The notes beneath the pieces are model-generated. The model saw nothing but the letters and a program-made list of their open reading frames with translations, was not told the origin of the DNA and did not search any database. Positions 44,751 through 53,913 of a stretch of DNA of 64,000 bases are shown one piece after another. The stretch comes from Janthinobacterium lividum (lineage in GTDB: Bacteria > Pseudomonadota > Gammaproteobacteria > Burkholderiales > Burkholderiaceae_D), in contig NZ_CP139976.1 of NCBI RefSeq assembly GCF_034424625.1, positions 1,550,001 through 1,614,000 of the forward strand, read 5' to 3'. Position 1 is the stretch's first letter. Every line of letters starts with the position of its first letter. A program made the translations under genes and the position numbers.

Positions 44751-45272
44751 TCAGAGGAGGATGGGTTCGTTTGGCAACTGGTTGCCGCGCGTGCCATCGG
44801 CAGGGAAGTGGCTTTGCAACAAGGTATTCAACTGCTGCAAGGCATCCAGCGTGCTGTCGTGGTAATTGCCGTCCTTGAAGCCTTTGGTCATGGTGCGGCA
44901 CACGGCTTGCCATTGTTCCGGCGTGACGCGCCGGCCCACGTTGCGGTCGGCGACGATATCGACCTGGTGCTCGGCCAGGTTGATATAGATCAGTACGCCG
45001 ACGTTGTCTTCCGTATCCCACACGCCATACTGGGCAAACAGTTCGCGCGCCCGCTCGCGGTTGCTCACGCCCTGGTACGCCATGCCCGGCGTCAGGGCCG
45101 CTTCGACGATCAGGCGCACTTCCGCCTGGTGCATCGCTTCACCGTTGGCAATCGCTGTCTCGATGGCTTTCAGGGTGCGTTCCGGAAAGGCCTGGCGTGC
45201 CGTCGCCGGCGTGCCCCGCAAATGTTTCAAGGCCCGTCCGCAGCGCTGTCCGAATGTCAGTTGTTTCGTCAT
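44751..45272 (-). CDS. TPM domain protein, soluble
   Basis: This 173-residue protein has a TPM domain (PF04536 type), without signal peptide or Gly-rich tail. Visible family features are ERTLKAIETAI at the start, EVRLIVEAAL, ARELFAQYGVWDTEDNVGVLIYI, and HQVDIVADRNVG. The ATG at 45272 overlaps the stop of the preceding gene (TAATG), so it is co-translated with the membrane TPM protein and LemA. The partner role is probably in cell-envelope maintenance, as for the lemA/ygcG pairs elsewhere. Confidence 0.88.
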   Translation of the reverse strand: MTKQLTFGQRCGRALKHLRGTPATARQAFPERTLKAIETAIANGEAMHQAEVRLIVEAALTPGMAYQGVSNRERARELFAQYGVWDTEDNVGVLIYINLAEHQVDIVADRNVGRRVTPEQWQAVCRTMTKGFKDGNYHDSTLDALQQLNTLLQSHFPADGTRGNQLPNEPILL

Positions 45273-46108
45273 TACCAATCTCCCGAGGCGCCGCCGCCGT
45301 CAAAACCGCCGCCGCCGCCACCGAAACCACCGCCGCCACCGCCACCGCCAAAACCACCACCGCCGCCGAAGCCTCCGCCGCCGCCGCGGTTGTTCAGCGC
45401 CTGGCTCAAAATGCTGCCCAGCACGACGCCGGTGGCGCCGCTGGACCAGTTGCTGCCGCGCTGCAGCCGCGTGGGGCCGCCGCGCGAGCGGAACAGGGTC
45501 AGCACGACGAGGAAGCCGAAGAACAGCAGCGGCAGCCAGAAGGTCATGCCGCCCGCTTCCACGGTCGCCGGCGCTTTCTGCTGTGCCGGGGCGGGGAATT
45601 GCTCCTGGTTCAGCAGGGTGGCAATCGAGCCCACGCCGGCCACCAGGCCGCCGTAATAATCATTCTGTTTGAAATGCGGCGCGATCACGTCTTGCAGGAT
45701 GCGTTTCGATTGCGCATCCGTCAGCACGCCCTGCACGCCGCGGCCCGCTTCGATGCGCAGGCGGCGCAGCGACGACGGGTTGTCCTTCGCCACCATCAGC
45801 AGCACGCCGTCATCGACACCCTTGCGGCCCAGCTTCCAGGCATCCGTCACGCGGATGCTGTATTGCTCGATCGCTTCCGGTTCCGTGCTCTTGACCAGCA
45901 GCACGGCGATCTGGCTGCCCGTCTTGGCTTCGTAATCGGCCAGCACGCCTTCCAGCGCCGCTTTCTGTTTGGCGTCCAGCATGCCGGCGTTGTCCGTCAC
46001 GCGCGCGGCCAGCGGCGGCACGGGCTGCAAGCCCTGTGCGCCGGCCGGCGGCATCGTCCACAGCAGCAGTGCCGTCGCCAGCGCCGCCAGATAAGACCAG
46101 GCTTTCAT
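45272..46108 (-). CDS. YgcG-type TPM domain membrane protein with glycine-rich tail
   Basis: This 278-residue protein has a signal peptide (about 1-23), a periplasmic TPM domain (ARVTDNAGMLDAKQKAALE, then ALLVKSTEPEAIEQYSIRV), one membrane segment (FWLPLLFFGFLVVLTLF, about 185-205) and a glycine-rich C-terminus with runs of Gly, Phe and Asp from about 235. The start is ATG 46108: the frame runs to 46156 but overlaps lemA. It begins one base after the lemA stop, in a three-gene operon. The tail is low complexity and should be length-variable between strains. Confidence 0.9.
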   Translation of the reverse strand: MKAWSYLAALATALLLWTMPPAGAQGLQPVPPLAARVTDNAGMLDAKQKAALEGVLADYEAKTGSQIAVLLVKSTEPEAIEQYSIRVTDAWKLGRKGVDDGVLLMVAKDNPSSLRRLRIEAGRGVQGVLTDAQSKRILQDVIAPHFKQNDYYGGLVAGVGSIATLLNQEQFPAPAQQKAPATVEAGGMTFWLPLLFFGFLVVLTLFRSRGGPTRLQRGSNWSSGATGVVLGSILSQALNNRGGGGGFGGGGGFGGGGGGGGFGGGGGGFDGGGASGDW

Positions 46109-46109
46109 C

Positions 46110-46724
46110 TTATTTGCCGAAGTTGACGGTCGGTGCGGTCGAGATGGCTTTTTCATTTTCCACCGTGAACGATGGCTTGACCTTGTAGCCGAAGACCATG
46201 GCCGTCAGGTTGTTCGGGAAGCTGCGCGCATGCACGTTGTAATCCTGCACGGCAACGATGTAACGCTGGCGCGCCACGGTGATGCGGTTTTCCGTGCCTT
46301 CCAGCTGCGACTGCAAGTCGCGGAAGCTGGTGTCGGCCTTCAAGTCCGGGTATTTCTCGGACACCACCATCAGGCGCGACAGGGCCGACGACAGCTGGCC
46401 CTGCACCTGCTGGAATTTCTCGAACGCGGCCGGGTCGTTCAGCACTTCGGGCGTGATCTGGAAACTGGTGGCGGCGGCGCGCGCCTTGGTCACCGCTTCC
46501 AGGGTTTCGCGCTCGTGCGTCGCATAGCCCTTGACGGTGTTGACCAGGTTGGGGATCAGGTCGGCGCGGCGCTGGTACTGGTTGACCACTTCGCCCCAGG
46601 CTGCCTTGGTGGCTTCATCCTTGCTCTGGAAGTCGTTGTAGCCGCAGCCCGTCAGGATGCCGGCCAGGACGGTGACGCTCAGCGCCAGGCGCAGCCATTT
46701 GGTGAATTGATTGGTGATTTGCAT
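46110..46724 (-). CDS. lemA: LemA family lipoprotein
   Basis: This 204-residue protein has a lipobox (LAGILTGC, Cys27 area) and then the LemA fold: YNDFQSKDEATKAAWGEVVN, QYQRRADLIPNLVNTVKGYA, and the conserved end PNNLTAMVFGYK. It is a coiled, helical envelope protein. The ATG at 46724 sets the lipoprotein signal; an in-frame start at 46781 is rejected. It heads the lemA-TPM-TPM operon, the common arrangement of these genes in proteobacteria. The molecular role is not established. Confidence 0.95.
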   Translation of the reverse strand: MQITNQFTKWLRLALSVTVLAGILTGCGYNDFQSKDEATKAAWGEVVNQYQRRADLIPNLVNTVKGYATHERETLEAVTKARAAATSFQITPEVLNDPAAFEKFQQVQGQLSSALSRLMVVSEKYPDLKADTSFRDLQSQLEGTENRITVARQRYIVAVQDYNVHARSFPNNLTAMVFGYKVKPSFTVENEKAISTAPTVNFGK

Positions 46725-46891
46725 GATGGGTTCCGTGCAGAGTAAGGGAGGTGAGGCAAATATACCTGAAACGGCCCGCAATGTCGGTTTAATAAGCGCC
46801 GGCCGCCGCGTCTGGCCGCGTTGCCACGCCGTGGCAACCCCGCGCCGCGTTACAATACGGGGTTTGCAACTGAATATAGAGAAGGTGTGCC

Positions 46892-47716
46892 GTGAATTTC
46901 ATCAATAAATTATCCGCCGCGTGGACGGCCAATAATTCCCTGCTGTGCGTGGGCCTGGACCCCGACCTGGCGAAACTGCCGGCCGAACTGCGCGATCTGC
47001 CTGATGGAATCACCACCTTTTGCACGCGCATCATCGATGCCACGGCCGACCTGGCCTGCGCCTTCAAGCCGCAGATCGCGTATTTTGGCGCGCTGGGCGC
47101 GGAAAAGCAGCTGGAAGACATCTGCCGCTACGTGCGCGAAAACTATCCGCACATCCCGCTGATCCTCGACGCGAAACGGGGCGACATCGGCGCGACGGCC
47201 ACGCAGTACGCGCGCGAAGCGTTCGAGCGCTACGGCGCCGACGCCGTCACCGTGAACCCGTACATGGGCGAGGATTCGCTCGATCCCTACCTGGCGTGGC
47301 AAGACCGCGGCGTGATCATCCTGTGCCGCACCTCGAACCCGGGCGGCTCGGACCTGCAATTCCTCGACACGGATGGCGTGCCCTTGTACCAGCGCGTGGC
47401 GCGCCTGGTGGCCGATAAATGGAACAAGAATGGCCAGTGCGCACTCGTCGTCGGCGCCACTTTCCCTGAAGAACTGGCGCAGGTGCGCGCCATCGTCGGC
47501 GACATGCCGCTGCTGGTGCCCGGCATCGGCGCCCAGGGCGGCGACATTGCCGCCACGGTCGGCGCGGGCCAGACGGCGAACGGCATGGGCATGATGATCA
47601 GCTCCTCGCGCGCCATCATCTATGCCACGCCGCAGGCTGGCGAAGACTACGCCGACGCGGCACGCCGCGTGGCCATTGAAACGCGCGATGCGATCAATGC
47701 GCATCGTTCGGTCTAA
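46892..47716 (+). CDS. pyrF: Orotidine 5'-phosphate decarboxylase
   Basis: This 274-residue enzyme converts OMP to UMP, the last step of de novo pyrimidine synthesis. It is of the longer subtype 2 found in beta- and some actinobacteria. The catalytic Asp-Lys-Asp array is in [12 protein letters not shown] (about 88-99). Other family blocks are [13 protein letters not shown] and [16 protein letters not shown]. The start is GTG with GAAGG upstream. It is divergent from lemA. Confidence 0.97.
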   Translation: MNFINKLSAAWTANNSLLCVGLDPDLAKLPAELRDLPDGITTFCTRIIDATADLACAFKPQIAYFGALGAEKQLEDICRYVRENYPHIPLILDAKRGDIGATATQYAREAFERYGADAVTVNPYMGEDSLDPYLAWQDRGVIILCRTSNPGGSDLQFLDTDGVPLYQRVARLVADKWNKNGQCALVVGATFPEELAQVRAIVGDMPLLVPGIGAQGGDIAATVGAGQTANGMGMMISSSRAIIYATPQAGEDYADAARRVAIETRDAINAHRSV

Positions 47717-47740
47717 GAACGATATACAGTCAGCTACACA

Positions 47741-47858
47741 GCGCCTGACAAAACCGTAGCGAGCGGAAGGGAGAGGTGGCCGAGAAGCGCAACCGTACTG
47801 GAGTACGGTGAGCATCGCAGGCCACCTATACCGACGCGCAGTAGGTTTGGTTAGGTGC
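47741..47858. repeat. Nested palindromic intergenic repeat
   Basis: The 118-base element has nested inverted repeats: GGTGGCC (47775-47781) with GGCCACC (47820-47826), inside it ACCGTAC/GTACGGT (47792-47809), and the outer arms CAAAACC and GGTTTGG. It lies between convergent pyrF and sbcB. The long conserved core and the near-symmetric ends suggest a dispersed repeat of the genome; similar elements in relatives are recalled from memory but not checked. Confidence 0.7.
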
Positions 47859-47860
47859 CA

Positions 47861-49309
47861 CTAATCGCGCATGGGCGCCACCATCTCCACGTAATCGTAC
47901 AACTCACCCAGAATTTCCTCACCACGCTCATCCACGGATTCCGACAGCACGTCGATTTCCGTAAACAGCATTTCGATGGTGCGGGCGCCGCCGTCGCCGT
48001 CGAACAGGCGGGCAGCGCGGTGCTGCTCCCAGCGCAGGCTTTCCGCTTCGCTCAGGGTTTGCGGGAAATTGCGGGCGCGGTAGCGGAACAGCAGTTCCTG
48101 CAGGCGCTCGTCGGCAAACGAAGGGCGGGCCGTGGCCAGCTTGGCCGGCGTGTCGCGGCGCAGGGATTCGAGCAGGCGGCGGTCGTCGTTGCTGACGAAA
48201 CCATTGTACAAATCTTCATCCACGTCCAGCGCGACATTCGCGCCCGGGCGCTGGAACACTTCGGCCCAGACGGCATCCATGTTCGGCGCCGTGGCGGCCA
48301 GCTGCGCGTTGACCTTCGCCGCGTCCAGATCGATGCCCCATTGCGCGGCCATGGCCGGCGACAGGGTCTTTAAATTGCCAACCAGCATGGGCGACTTGTT
48401 CAAGTGCACGCTTTTCACGGGCAGGCGCGTCATGCCTTCCGGCATGGCCTCCTTGCGCGTGAACAAACGCGTGCGGATGGTATCCGCGTCCAGGGCGAAC
48501 AGTTCGCGCGGATCGTAGGCGCAATCCCAGACGAGGATTTCGTTTTTATTGCTCGGATGCGTGGCCAGCGGCCAGACGACGCCCAGGCAGCCCCGTTCGG
48601 CGGGGAACATGCCGGAAACGTGCAGGAAAGGCTGGCGCTCGCTGGCGGCCAGGTGCATGCCCATTTCGCTGGCGACCCTGTCCTTCTTGTGCAGGGCCAG
48701 GCAGAATTCGAACAGTTTCGGCTGTTTTTCCTTGATCAGGCGTGCCAGGGCGATGGTGGCGCGCACGTCGGACAGCGCATCGTGCGCCGCTTCGTGGGCC
48801 AGGCCATTGGCCTTGCTCAAGTGTTCCAGCCTGAAACTGGTCTGGCCATCGTCGCGCTTCGGCCATTCGATGCCTTCCGGGCGCAGCGCGTGCGTCATGC
48901 GCACGACGTCGAGGATGTCCCAGCGGCCGCAATGGTTTTTCCATTCGCGCGCATACGGATCGATCAGGTTGCGCCAGAACAGGAAACGCGTGACTTCATC
49001 GTCGAAACGGATGGTGTTGTAGCCCACGCCGATGGTGCCCGGTTCCGAAAAGGCCGCTTCGACGGTGGCGGCGAACTGGTGTTCGGGTACGCCCAGCTGC
49101 AGACATTGCTGCGGCGTGATGCCCGTGATCAGGCACGATTGCGGGTCGGGCAGGAAATCATTGGCAGGCTGGCAATACAGCATGATCGGTTCGCCGATCT
49201 CGTTGAGGTCTGCATCCGTGCGGATGGCGGCGAACTGGGCCGGGCGGTCGCGGCGCGGCTGGGCGCCAAAGGTTTCGTAGTCGTGCCAAAGAAAGGTCTG
49301 GTTAGTCAT
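47861..49309 (-). CDS. sbcB: Exodeoxyribonuclease I
   Basis: This 482-residue enzyme is exonuclease I, which degrades single-stranded DNA 3' to 5' in mismatch repair and recombination. It has the DEDDh family ExoI motif WHDYETFGAQP at the start (Asp9, Glu11), an Asp in TIRFDDEV, and a late HDALSDVRAT that holds the His-Asp pair. The SH3-like and C-terminal helical domains follow. Its length is normal. It is a single gene. Confidence 0.97.
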   Translation of the reverse strand: MTNQTFLWHDYETFGAQPRRDRPAQFAAIRTDADLNEIGEPIMLYCQPANDFLPDPQSCLITGITPQQCLQLGVPEHQFAATVEAAFSEPGTIGVGYNTIRFDDEVTRFLFWRNLIDPYAREWKNHCGRWDILDVVRMTHALRPEGIEWPKRDDGQTSFRLEHLSKANGLAHEAAHDALSDVRATIALARLIKEKQPKLFEFCLALHKKDRVASEMGMHLAASERQPFLHVSGMFPAERGCLGVVWPLATHPSNKNEILVWDCAYDPRELFALDADTIRTRLFTRKEAMPEGMTRLPVKSVHLNKSPMLVGNLKTLSPAMAAQWGIDLDAAKVNAQLAATAPNMDAVWAEVFQRPGANVALDVDEDLYNGFVSNDDRRLLESLRRDTPAKLATARPSFADERLQELLFRYRARNFPQTLSEAESLRWEQHRAARLFDGDGGARTIEMLFTEIDVLSESVDERGEEILGELYDYVEMVAPMRD

Positions 49310-49455
49310 TGATGGTCGTTACTTGATGGGTTATCCGGGCCCGTGAAAGGGCCGCTGCTACAGTTTTCTGAAAACCTGCCGATACTACACGAGAGGATGG
49401 TCATCATCGCGTTTCCTGCATGGTGGCATACATTGCCCGTTCAAGGAGGTCTATC

Positions 49456-50064
49456 GTGTCAATTCCCATCGCCGCAAGCGGCAATTCCAACCCTTCCGTG
49501 ACTTCCGTCAGTACGGGCGTTGCCGGCAAGGACGATAAAGTCCAGCACGGCGTCAACACTGAAATGAGCGTGAATGACCGTACCAAGCTGCAATTGAACG
49601 CGTCCATCATGCAGGCGTCGCTGAGCGTGTCGATCGGCGCGGAAAACGAGCCGCTGGCGCTGCTGTACAAGACGGCCATCACCAACATCAATGAAGCGCT
49701 GAGGGGCCAGTACGGCGAAGACGCGATCCAGAACGCGGCTTCGCAGGATAACAGTGCCGAAGCGACGGCGAACCGCATTGTATCGCTGTCGACGGGGTTT
49801 TTTGACGCCTTCAAGAAGCAGAATCCCGGCCTGGATGACGATACGGCCCTGAGCAAGTTCATGGACACCATCAGCGGCGGCATGGAAAAAGGCTTCAAGG
49901 AAGCGCGCGACATCCTGGGCGGCTTGAAAGTGCTGAATGGCGATATCGCCGGCAATATCGACAAGACGTATGAACTGGTGCAGAAAGGCTATGCGGACTT
50001 CATCGCCGCGCACAGCAGCAAGAAGGATGAGGCCGCCAAGCCGGCCGACAGCAAGGCTGCCTGA
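49456..50064 (+). CDS. DUF5610 protein
   Basis: This 202-residue protein begins with GTG and has AAGGAGG at 49443-49449. It resembles the DUF5610 family: an Ala/Asn-rich N-terminus, then a helical domain with TGFFDAFKKQNPG and the conserved MEKGFKEARDILGGLKVLNG, then a disordered Lys/Ala-rich tail. The role is unknown; the family occurs in several proteobacterial genomes. No signal peptide is seen. It is convergent with the diguanylate cyclase gene. Confidence 0.85.
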   Translation: MSIPIAASGNSNPSVTSVSTGVAGKDDKVQHGVNTEMSVNDRTKLQLNASIMQASLSVSIGAENEPLALLYKTAITNINEALRGQYGEDAIQNAASQDNSAEATANRIVSLSTGFFDAFKKQNPGLDDDTALSKFMDTISGGMEKGFKEARDILGGLKVLNGDIAGNIDKTYELVQKGYADFIAAHSSKKDEAAKPADSKAA

Positions 50065-50065
50065 A

Positions 50066-51037
50066 CTACAGCATGACCCGGTTGCGCCCGCCCGCCTTCG
50101 CGCGATATAGCGCCGCGTCGGCCGCGGCGATCAGCGCATGGTCGTCCTGTTCGGCCGCCAGGCTGGCTACGCCGAAGGAACCCGTGATGTGCGGCAACGC
50201 GCTGCGCATGTCGGCGAAGATGACGGCGAGCTGCATGCGCTCGCACAGGCGCTCGGCGACCCGCAGGGCCACGTGTTCGTTGGTATCGGGCAAGATCACC
50301 ATCATTTCCTCGCCTCCGTAGCGCACGGCAAAATCCGTGGGTCGCAGGGCCGCGCCCAGCACTTGCGCGGCGATGCGCAGTGCCTGGTCGCCAGCCTGGT
50401 GGCCATGCGTGTCGTTGAAGCGCTTGAAATGGTCGAGGTCGATCATCACCAGTGACAGCGGAGAGCCGCTGGCGTGGGCCGTGACGATCATGTTCGGCAG
50501 TAAATCCGTCAGCCAGGCGCGGTTGTACAAGCCCGTCAGGCTGTCGACCATCGACAGCTGGCGGTAGAATTCGCCCAGTTTCTGCCGGCGGCGCAGCAGG
50601 GCATTGGCGGCGCGGATGCGGAAGGACAGCAGCCGCAGCAGGTTGCGCGCCAGGCCGTTCGACTGTTCGATCAATTCCCAGACGATGGCCGCGTCGATCA
50701 CCAGCAAATCGGTTTCTTCCAGGGCGGAAATGGCGGCCAGGTTGCTCGCTTCATCGAGCACCGATTGTTCGCCCACGCTTTCTCCGGGCAAGACCTTGCT
50801 GACGGTGCCGTCATCCATGCCCGTGTGGGTGTCGGCGGCCACGGCCAGCGAGCCGCGCAGGACGATGTACAGGCTGGCGCCTTGCGTGTCGGCAATGGCT
50901 TCGCCCGCTTCGAGGCGCATGACGGGGCAGGGCGCCAGCATGGCAGCCGTCTGGCTATCCGCCCCATCGCGAAATAGCTGTAAATCGCCGATGTTGCAGC
51001 CTGAAGCGCCGAAGTTGCCGATCTGTTCCACAATCAC
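50066..51037 (-). CDS. Diguanylate cyclase with cyclic-nucleotide-binding-like domain
   Basis: This 323-residue protein has an N-terminal cNMP-binding-like (cupin/Crp type) domain (about 25-150) with GASLYIVLRGSLAV and PGESVGEQSVLD, and a C-terminal GGDEF domain (about 170-320). The active motif is GGEEM, an accepted variant, and an RxxD product-inhibition site (RPTD) lies five residues before it. The enzyme should make cyclic di-GMP. The ligand of the N-terminal domain is unknown. The start is GTG at 51037, with no strong ribosome site. Confidence 0.93.
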   Translation of the reverse strand: MIVEQIGNFGASGCNIGDLQLFRDGADSQTAAMLAPCPVMRLEAGEAIADTQGASLYIVLRGSLAVAADTHTGMDDGTVSKVLPGESVGEQSVLDEASNLAAISALEETDLLVIDAAIVWELIEQSNGLARNLLRLLSFRIRAANALLRRRQKLGEFYRQLSMVDSLTGLYNRAWLTDLLPNMIVTAHASGSPLSLVMIDLDHFKRFNDTHGHQAGDQALRIAAQVLGAALRPTDFAVRYGGEEMMVILPDTNEHVALRVAERLCERMQLAVIFADMRSALPHITGSFGVASLAAEQDDHALIAAADAALYRAKAGGRNRVML

Positions 51038-51240
51038 ACTTTCAAAAAGCCGGCGCGCGAGCAGGGTGCCGGTATCTTCATGATAGCGTAAAGCAGCCTT
51101 GGCTGTAACGGCAAAGGCTTGCTTGAGGTCACTTACTGTGAGAAATACGACAATTATTTCATTGCCGCGTTAATACGTTGGAACACTTGCTGTTTTAGTA
51201 TGGATGTTGCCGCGCGTGAACTGCGGGGCAGATGTGCAAA

Positions 51241-51260
51241 GGCAGCCTTGAACGGCTGCC
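51241..51260 (-). terminator. Hairpin terminator after the HPF-type gene
   Basis: GGCAGCC and GGCTGCC flank a 6-base loop. On the minus strand a short TTT run follows, 31 bases after the stop. The tail is short, so efficiency is uncertain. Confidence 0.6.
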
Positions 51261-51290
51261 TCAGTCTCTGGAAATCCTGCGGGTGGGGAG

Positions 51291-51668
51291 TTACTCGGCG
51301 GTTTCTTCCGCTTCGGCCGTATCGATCACGGCATTCTTGCCGGTGGCGTGGCGCTTGCTGTCTTGCAGGCGGCCCAGGGCGCTATCGATGGCGCGTTTCA
51401 GTTTATCGGTGGCGCCGGCAACGGATTGATGCACGGTGGCGTTCTGTTCGGTCACGGCAATCGGTTGATAGCCAGCAACGCGTGCTTCCATGACGCAGCG
51501 GATATCGTCGGCGCCGCCTTTCGGGCCATTCGTGTCGCTGATGTGGACTTCGATGCGGGTCAGGTTGTCGCGGAAGCGGTTCAGTGCGCTTTCAAGTACG
51601 GATTGCACATGTTCGTTCAGTCCAGCGGTGTTGGCGATGGTGCTGTCGGTATGAATATTGATTTGCAT
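51291..51668 (-). CDS. HPF/RaiA-type ribosome-associated protein
   Basis: This 125-residue protein fits the small HPF (hibernation-promoting factor)/RaiA family: MQINIHTDSTIANTAGLNEH, LNRFRDNLTRIEVHISDTNG, and a CVMEARVAGYQPIAVTEQ strand. It binds the small ribosomal subunit to inactivate or pair ribosomes in stress or stationary phase. The C-terminus is a short acidic tail. It is monocistronic, with a hairpin CATGCAC/GTGCATG (51732-51753) upstream of the start that could lie in its leader. Confidence 0.9.
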   Translation of the reverse strand: MQINIHTDSTIANTAGLNEHVQSVLESALNRFRDNLTRIEVHISDTNGPKGGADDIRCVMEARVAGYQPIAVTEQNATVHQSVAGATDKLKRAIDSALGRLQDSKRHATGKNAVIDTAEAEETAE

Positions 51669-51857
51669 ATGCTTACTCCTGTCAATTCAAAAAAAACCCA
51701 TCTCAGGCGTGATGCGGCCTGGTTGCTGCCTCATGCACATGACCTCGTGCATGGAACTTATCTTACTCCTCTTTCCAGTATTTCAAGAGGGTGCGCACGA
51801 TTAAGATGGGCTTAACCCTTCAGCCAGGTCAAGTTTCCACTACGAAATTATTTACCC

Positions 51858-52523
51858 TCAGCCATTAATGAGACCAGCCGCGATATTGATCGACAGCCCC
51901 AGCACGACCAGGTTGAAGAAAAAGCTCAGCACGGATTGTCCCAGCACGATCTGCCGCATCATGCGCGTCTGCACGGAAACGTCCGACGTTTGCACGGCGA
52001 CGGCGATGGTGAAGGCGAAATACAGGAAATCCCAGTAATCGGGGTCTTGCTCGTCGTCGGGAAACTTCAGGGGGCGCAGCGCGGGGTCGGCCTGGTAATA
52101 CAGGTGGGCGTAATGAAAGCAGAACAGGGTGCCGACGAGGAACCAGGAACCGACCAGGGTGAGGATCGTCAGGCCGTAGTGCAGCGCGCGCTCGTCCGGC
52201 GCCATGTCTTTCATCGAGGACAGCTGCGAGACGATGGCCACCAGGCTCATCACGGATGCGACGGACAGGGCCGACAGGACGGTTGCCGCCCGCTCGTCCT
52301 GGCGCGCCGCCATGGCTTTGACCTTGTGATGGTTGGCGCGCATCATCATCCAGGCCATCGTCGCCAGGTAGAACCAGACGGCCACGTTCCACGCCGTCAG
52401 CAAACGCGTCATCTCTTGCCAGGATGCGGGCAGCAGCAGGCCGGCCGCGACGCCGATGGCCGTGGCCATGCTCAGGTGGGGGCGGCTGCGGATGAAGCTG
52501 TGGAACGGAAGCGTGATTTTCAT
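51858..52523 (-). CDS. DUF1345 membrane protein
   Basis: This 221-residue protein has five to six membrane segments and the DUF1345 family pattern: WNVAVWFYLATMAWMMMRA, the DERA-containing loop (QDERAATVLSALSVAS), a tyrosine- and histidine-rich FCFHYAHLYYQ helix, and DPDYWDFLYFAFTIAVAVQTSD. The function is unknown. The gene is alone on this strand. The ATG at 52523 is adopted. Confidence 0.92.
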   Translation of the reverse strand: MKITLPFHSFIRSRPHLSMATAIGVAAGLLLPASWQEMTRLLTAWNVAVWFYLATMAWMMMRANHHKVKAMAARQDERAATVLSALSVASVMSLVAIVSQLSSMKDMAPDERALHYGLTILTLVGSWFLVGTLFCFHYAHLYYQADPALRPLKFPDDEQDPDYWDFLYFAFTIAVAVQTSDVSVQTRMMRQIVLGQSVLSFFFNLVVLGLSINIAAGLING

Positions 52524-52561
52524 GGTGCGGGTTCGTCAGTGGCGATAGCGCATCTTAGACC

Positions 52562-53833
52562 TTATGGGCTTGCCGTGGTGGCCGTCCTGGCGGCCGCTTC
52601 CTTCTCGTGGTGGGGGAAGCGGTCCATGCGCGACAGCACGGGGAACATCACGGCCCAGATACCCGTCACGGCCAGGGTGGCGGCGCCGCCGAAGAGCACG
52701 GCGCGCACGAGGCCGAACCAGCCGGCCGTCAGGCCCGATTCGAATTCGCCCAGTTCGTTCGAAGCGCCGATGAAGACGGCATTCACGGCGCTGACCCGGC
52801 CGCGGATCTCGTCCGGCGTCTCGAACTGCACCAGCAGGTGGCGGATGTAGACGCTGACCATGTCGCCGGCGCCCATCAGGAACAGCGCCGCCAGCGCCAG
52901 CGGGAAATAGCTGGTGCTGCCCAGCACCAGGGTGCCCAGGCCGAAGACGGCCACGCCGCCGAACATCCAGGCGCCCACGCGGCGCGTGATGGGGAACATG
53001 GCCAGCGCGATCGAGCACAGGGCCGCGCCGGCCCCCGGCGCCGTGCGCAGCAAGCCCAGGCCGCTGGGGCCGATATGCAGCACGTCATGCGCCAGCGCCG
53101 GCAGCAGCGCCGTGGCACCGCCGAACAGCACGGCAAACAGGTCGAGCGAAATGGCGCCCAGTACGATGGGTTTCGACCAGACGAAGCGCAAGCCTTCGAG
53201 CAGGGTATGCCAGCTGACGGGTTCGCGCTTCACCACTTGCGGCGCGGGCGTGGTGGCGCGCATCAGCAGGACGGACACGACCAGCAGTGCGGACGAGATC
53301 AGATACACCACCTTGGGGCCGAAGTAGTACAGCAAGCCGCCCAGGGTGGGGCCCAGGATGATGGCCACGTGCGAACTGGACGAGCTGAGCGCCACGGCGC
53401 GGCTGAAATGTTGCGTGGGCACCATGTTGACCAGCACGGCTTGCGTGGCCGGCATCATGAAGGCGCGCGCGCTGCCGAACAGCACCAGCACGGCAAACAC
53501 GGGCCAGACGATGGACAGGCCGCTCAGGGTGAACGCCAGCAGGGCCAGCGCGCAAGCCAGTTGCGCCGCCAGGCACCAGGCGATGATATTGCGCCGGTTA
53601 TAGCGGTCGGCCACGTGGCCGGCAGGCAGAATCAGCACGAGGAAGGGGGCGAATTGCGCCAGGCCGATCAAGCCCAGGTCGAACAGGCTGCCCGTGATCT
53701 GGTACACCTGCCAGCCGATGGCCACGCTTTGCATCTGCACGGCCACCGTGCCCAGCACGCGGGCGGAAAGATAAAAGGCGAAGTTGCGGTGACGCAGGAT
53801 ACTGAAGCCGTTGCCGGCAGAGGCGAGAGACAT
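52562..53833 (-). CDS. Major facilitator superfamily exporter
   Basis: This 423-residue protein has about twelve membrane segments with the MFS loop 2-3 motif (GHVADRYNRRNII) and another loop (PDEIRGRVSAVNAVF) typical of the MFS_3/EntS branch. ATG 53833 is preferred over the in-frame start at 54184, which lies in the next gene. The gene is 80 bases downstream of the reductase gene on the same strand. Substrate unknown, possibly siderophore or drug. Confidence 0.92.
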   Translation of the reverse strand: MSLASAGNGFSILRHRNFAFYLSARVLGTVAVQMQSVAIGWQVYQITGSLFDLGLIGLAQFAPFLVLILPAGHVADRYNRRNIIAWCLAAQLACALALLAFTLSGLSIVWPVFAVLVLFGSARAFMMPATQAVLVNMVPTQHFSRAVALSSSSSHVAIILGPTLGGLLYYFGPKVVYLISSALLVVSVLLMRATTPAPQVVKREPVSWHTLLEGLRFVWSKPIVLGAISLDLFAVLFGGATALLPALAHDVLHIGPSGLGLLRTAPGAGAALCSIALAMFPITRRVGAWMFGGVAVFGLGTLVLGSTSYFPLALAALFLMGAGDMVSVYIRHLLVQFETPDEIRGRVSAVNAVFIGASNELGEFESGLTAGWFGLVRAVLFGGAATLAVTGIWAVMFPVLSRMDRFPHHEKEAAARTATTASP

Positions 53834-53913
53834 GAATACTTTCCAGGACACGACGGGGTGAGGCGGGTGGCGGCAGCGGATGCCGCGCCAGCAGCACCCC
53901 GCTGTCTGGATGC

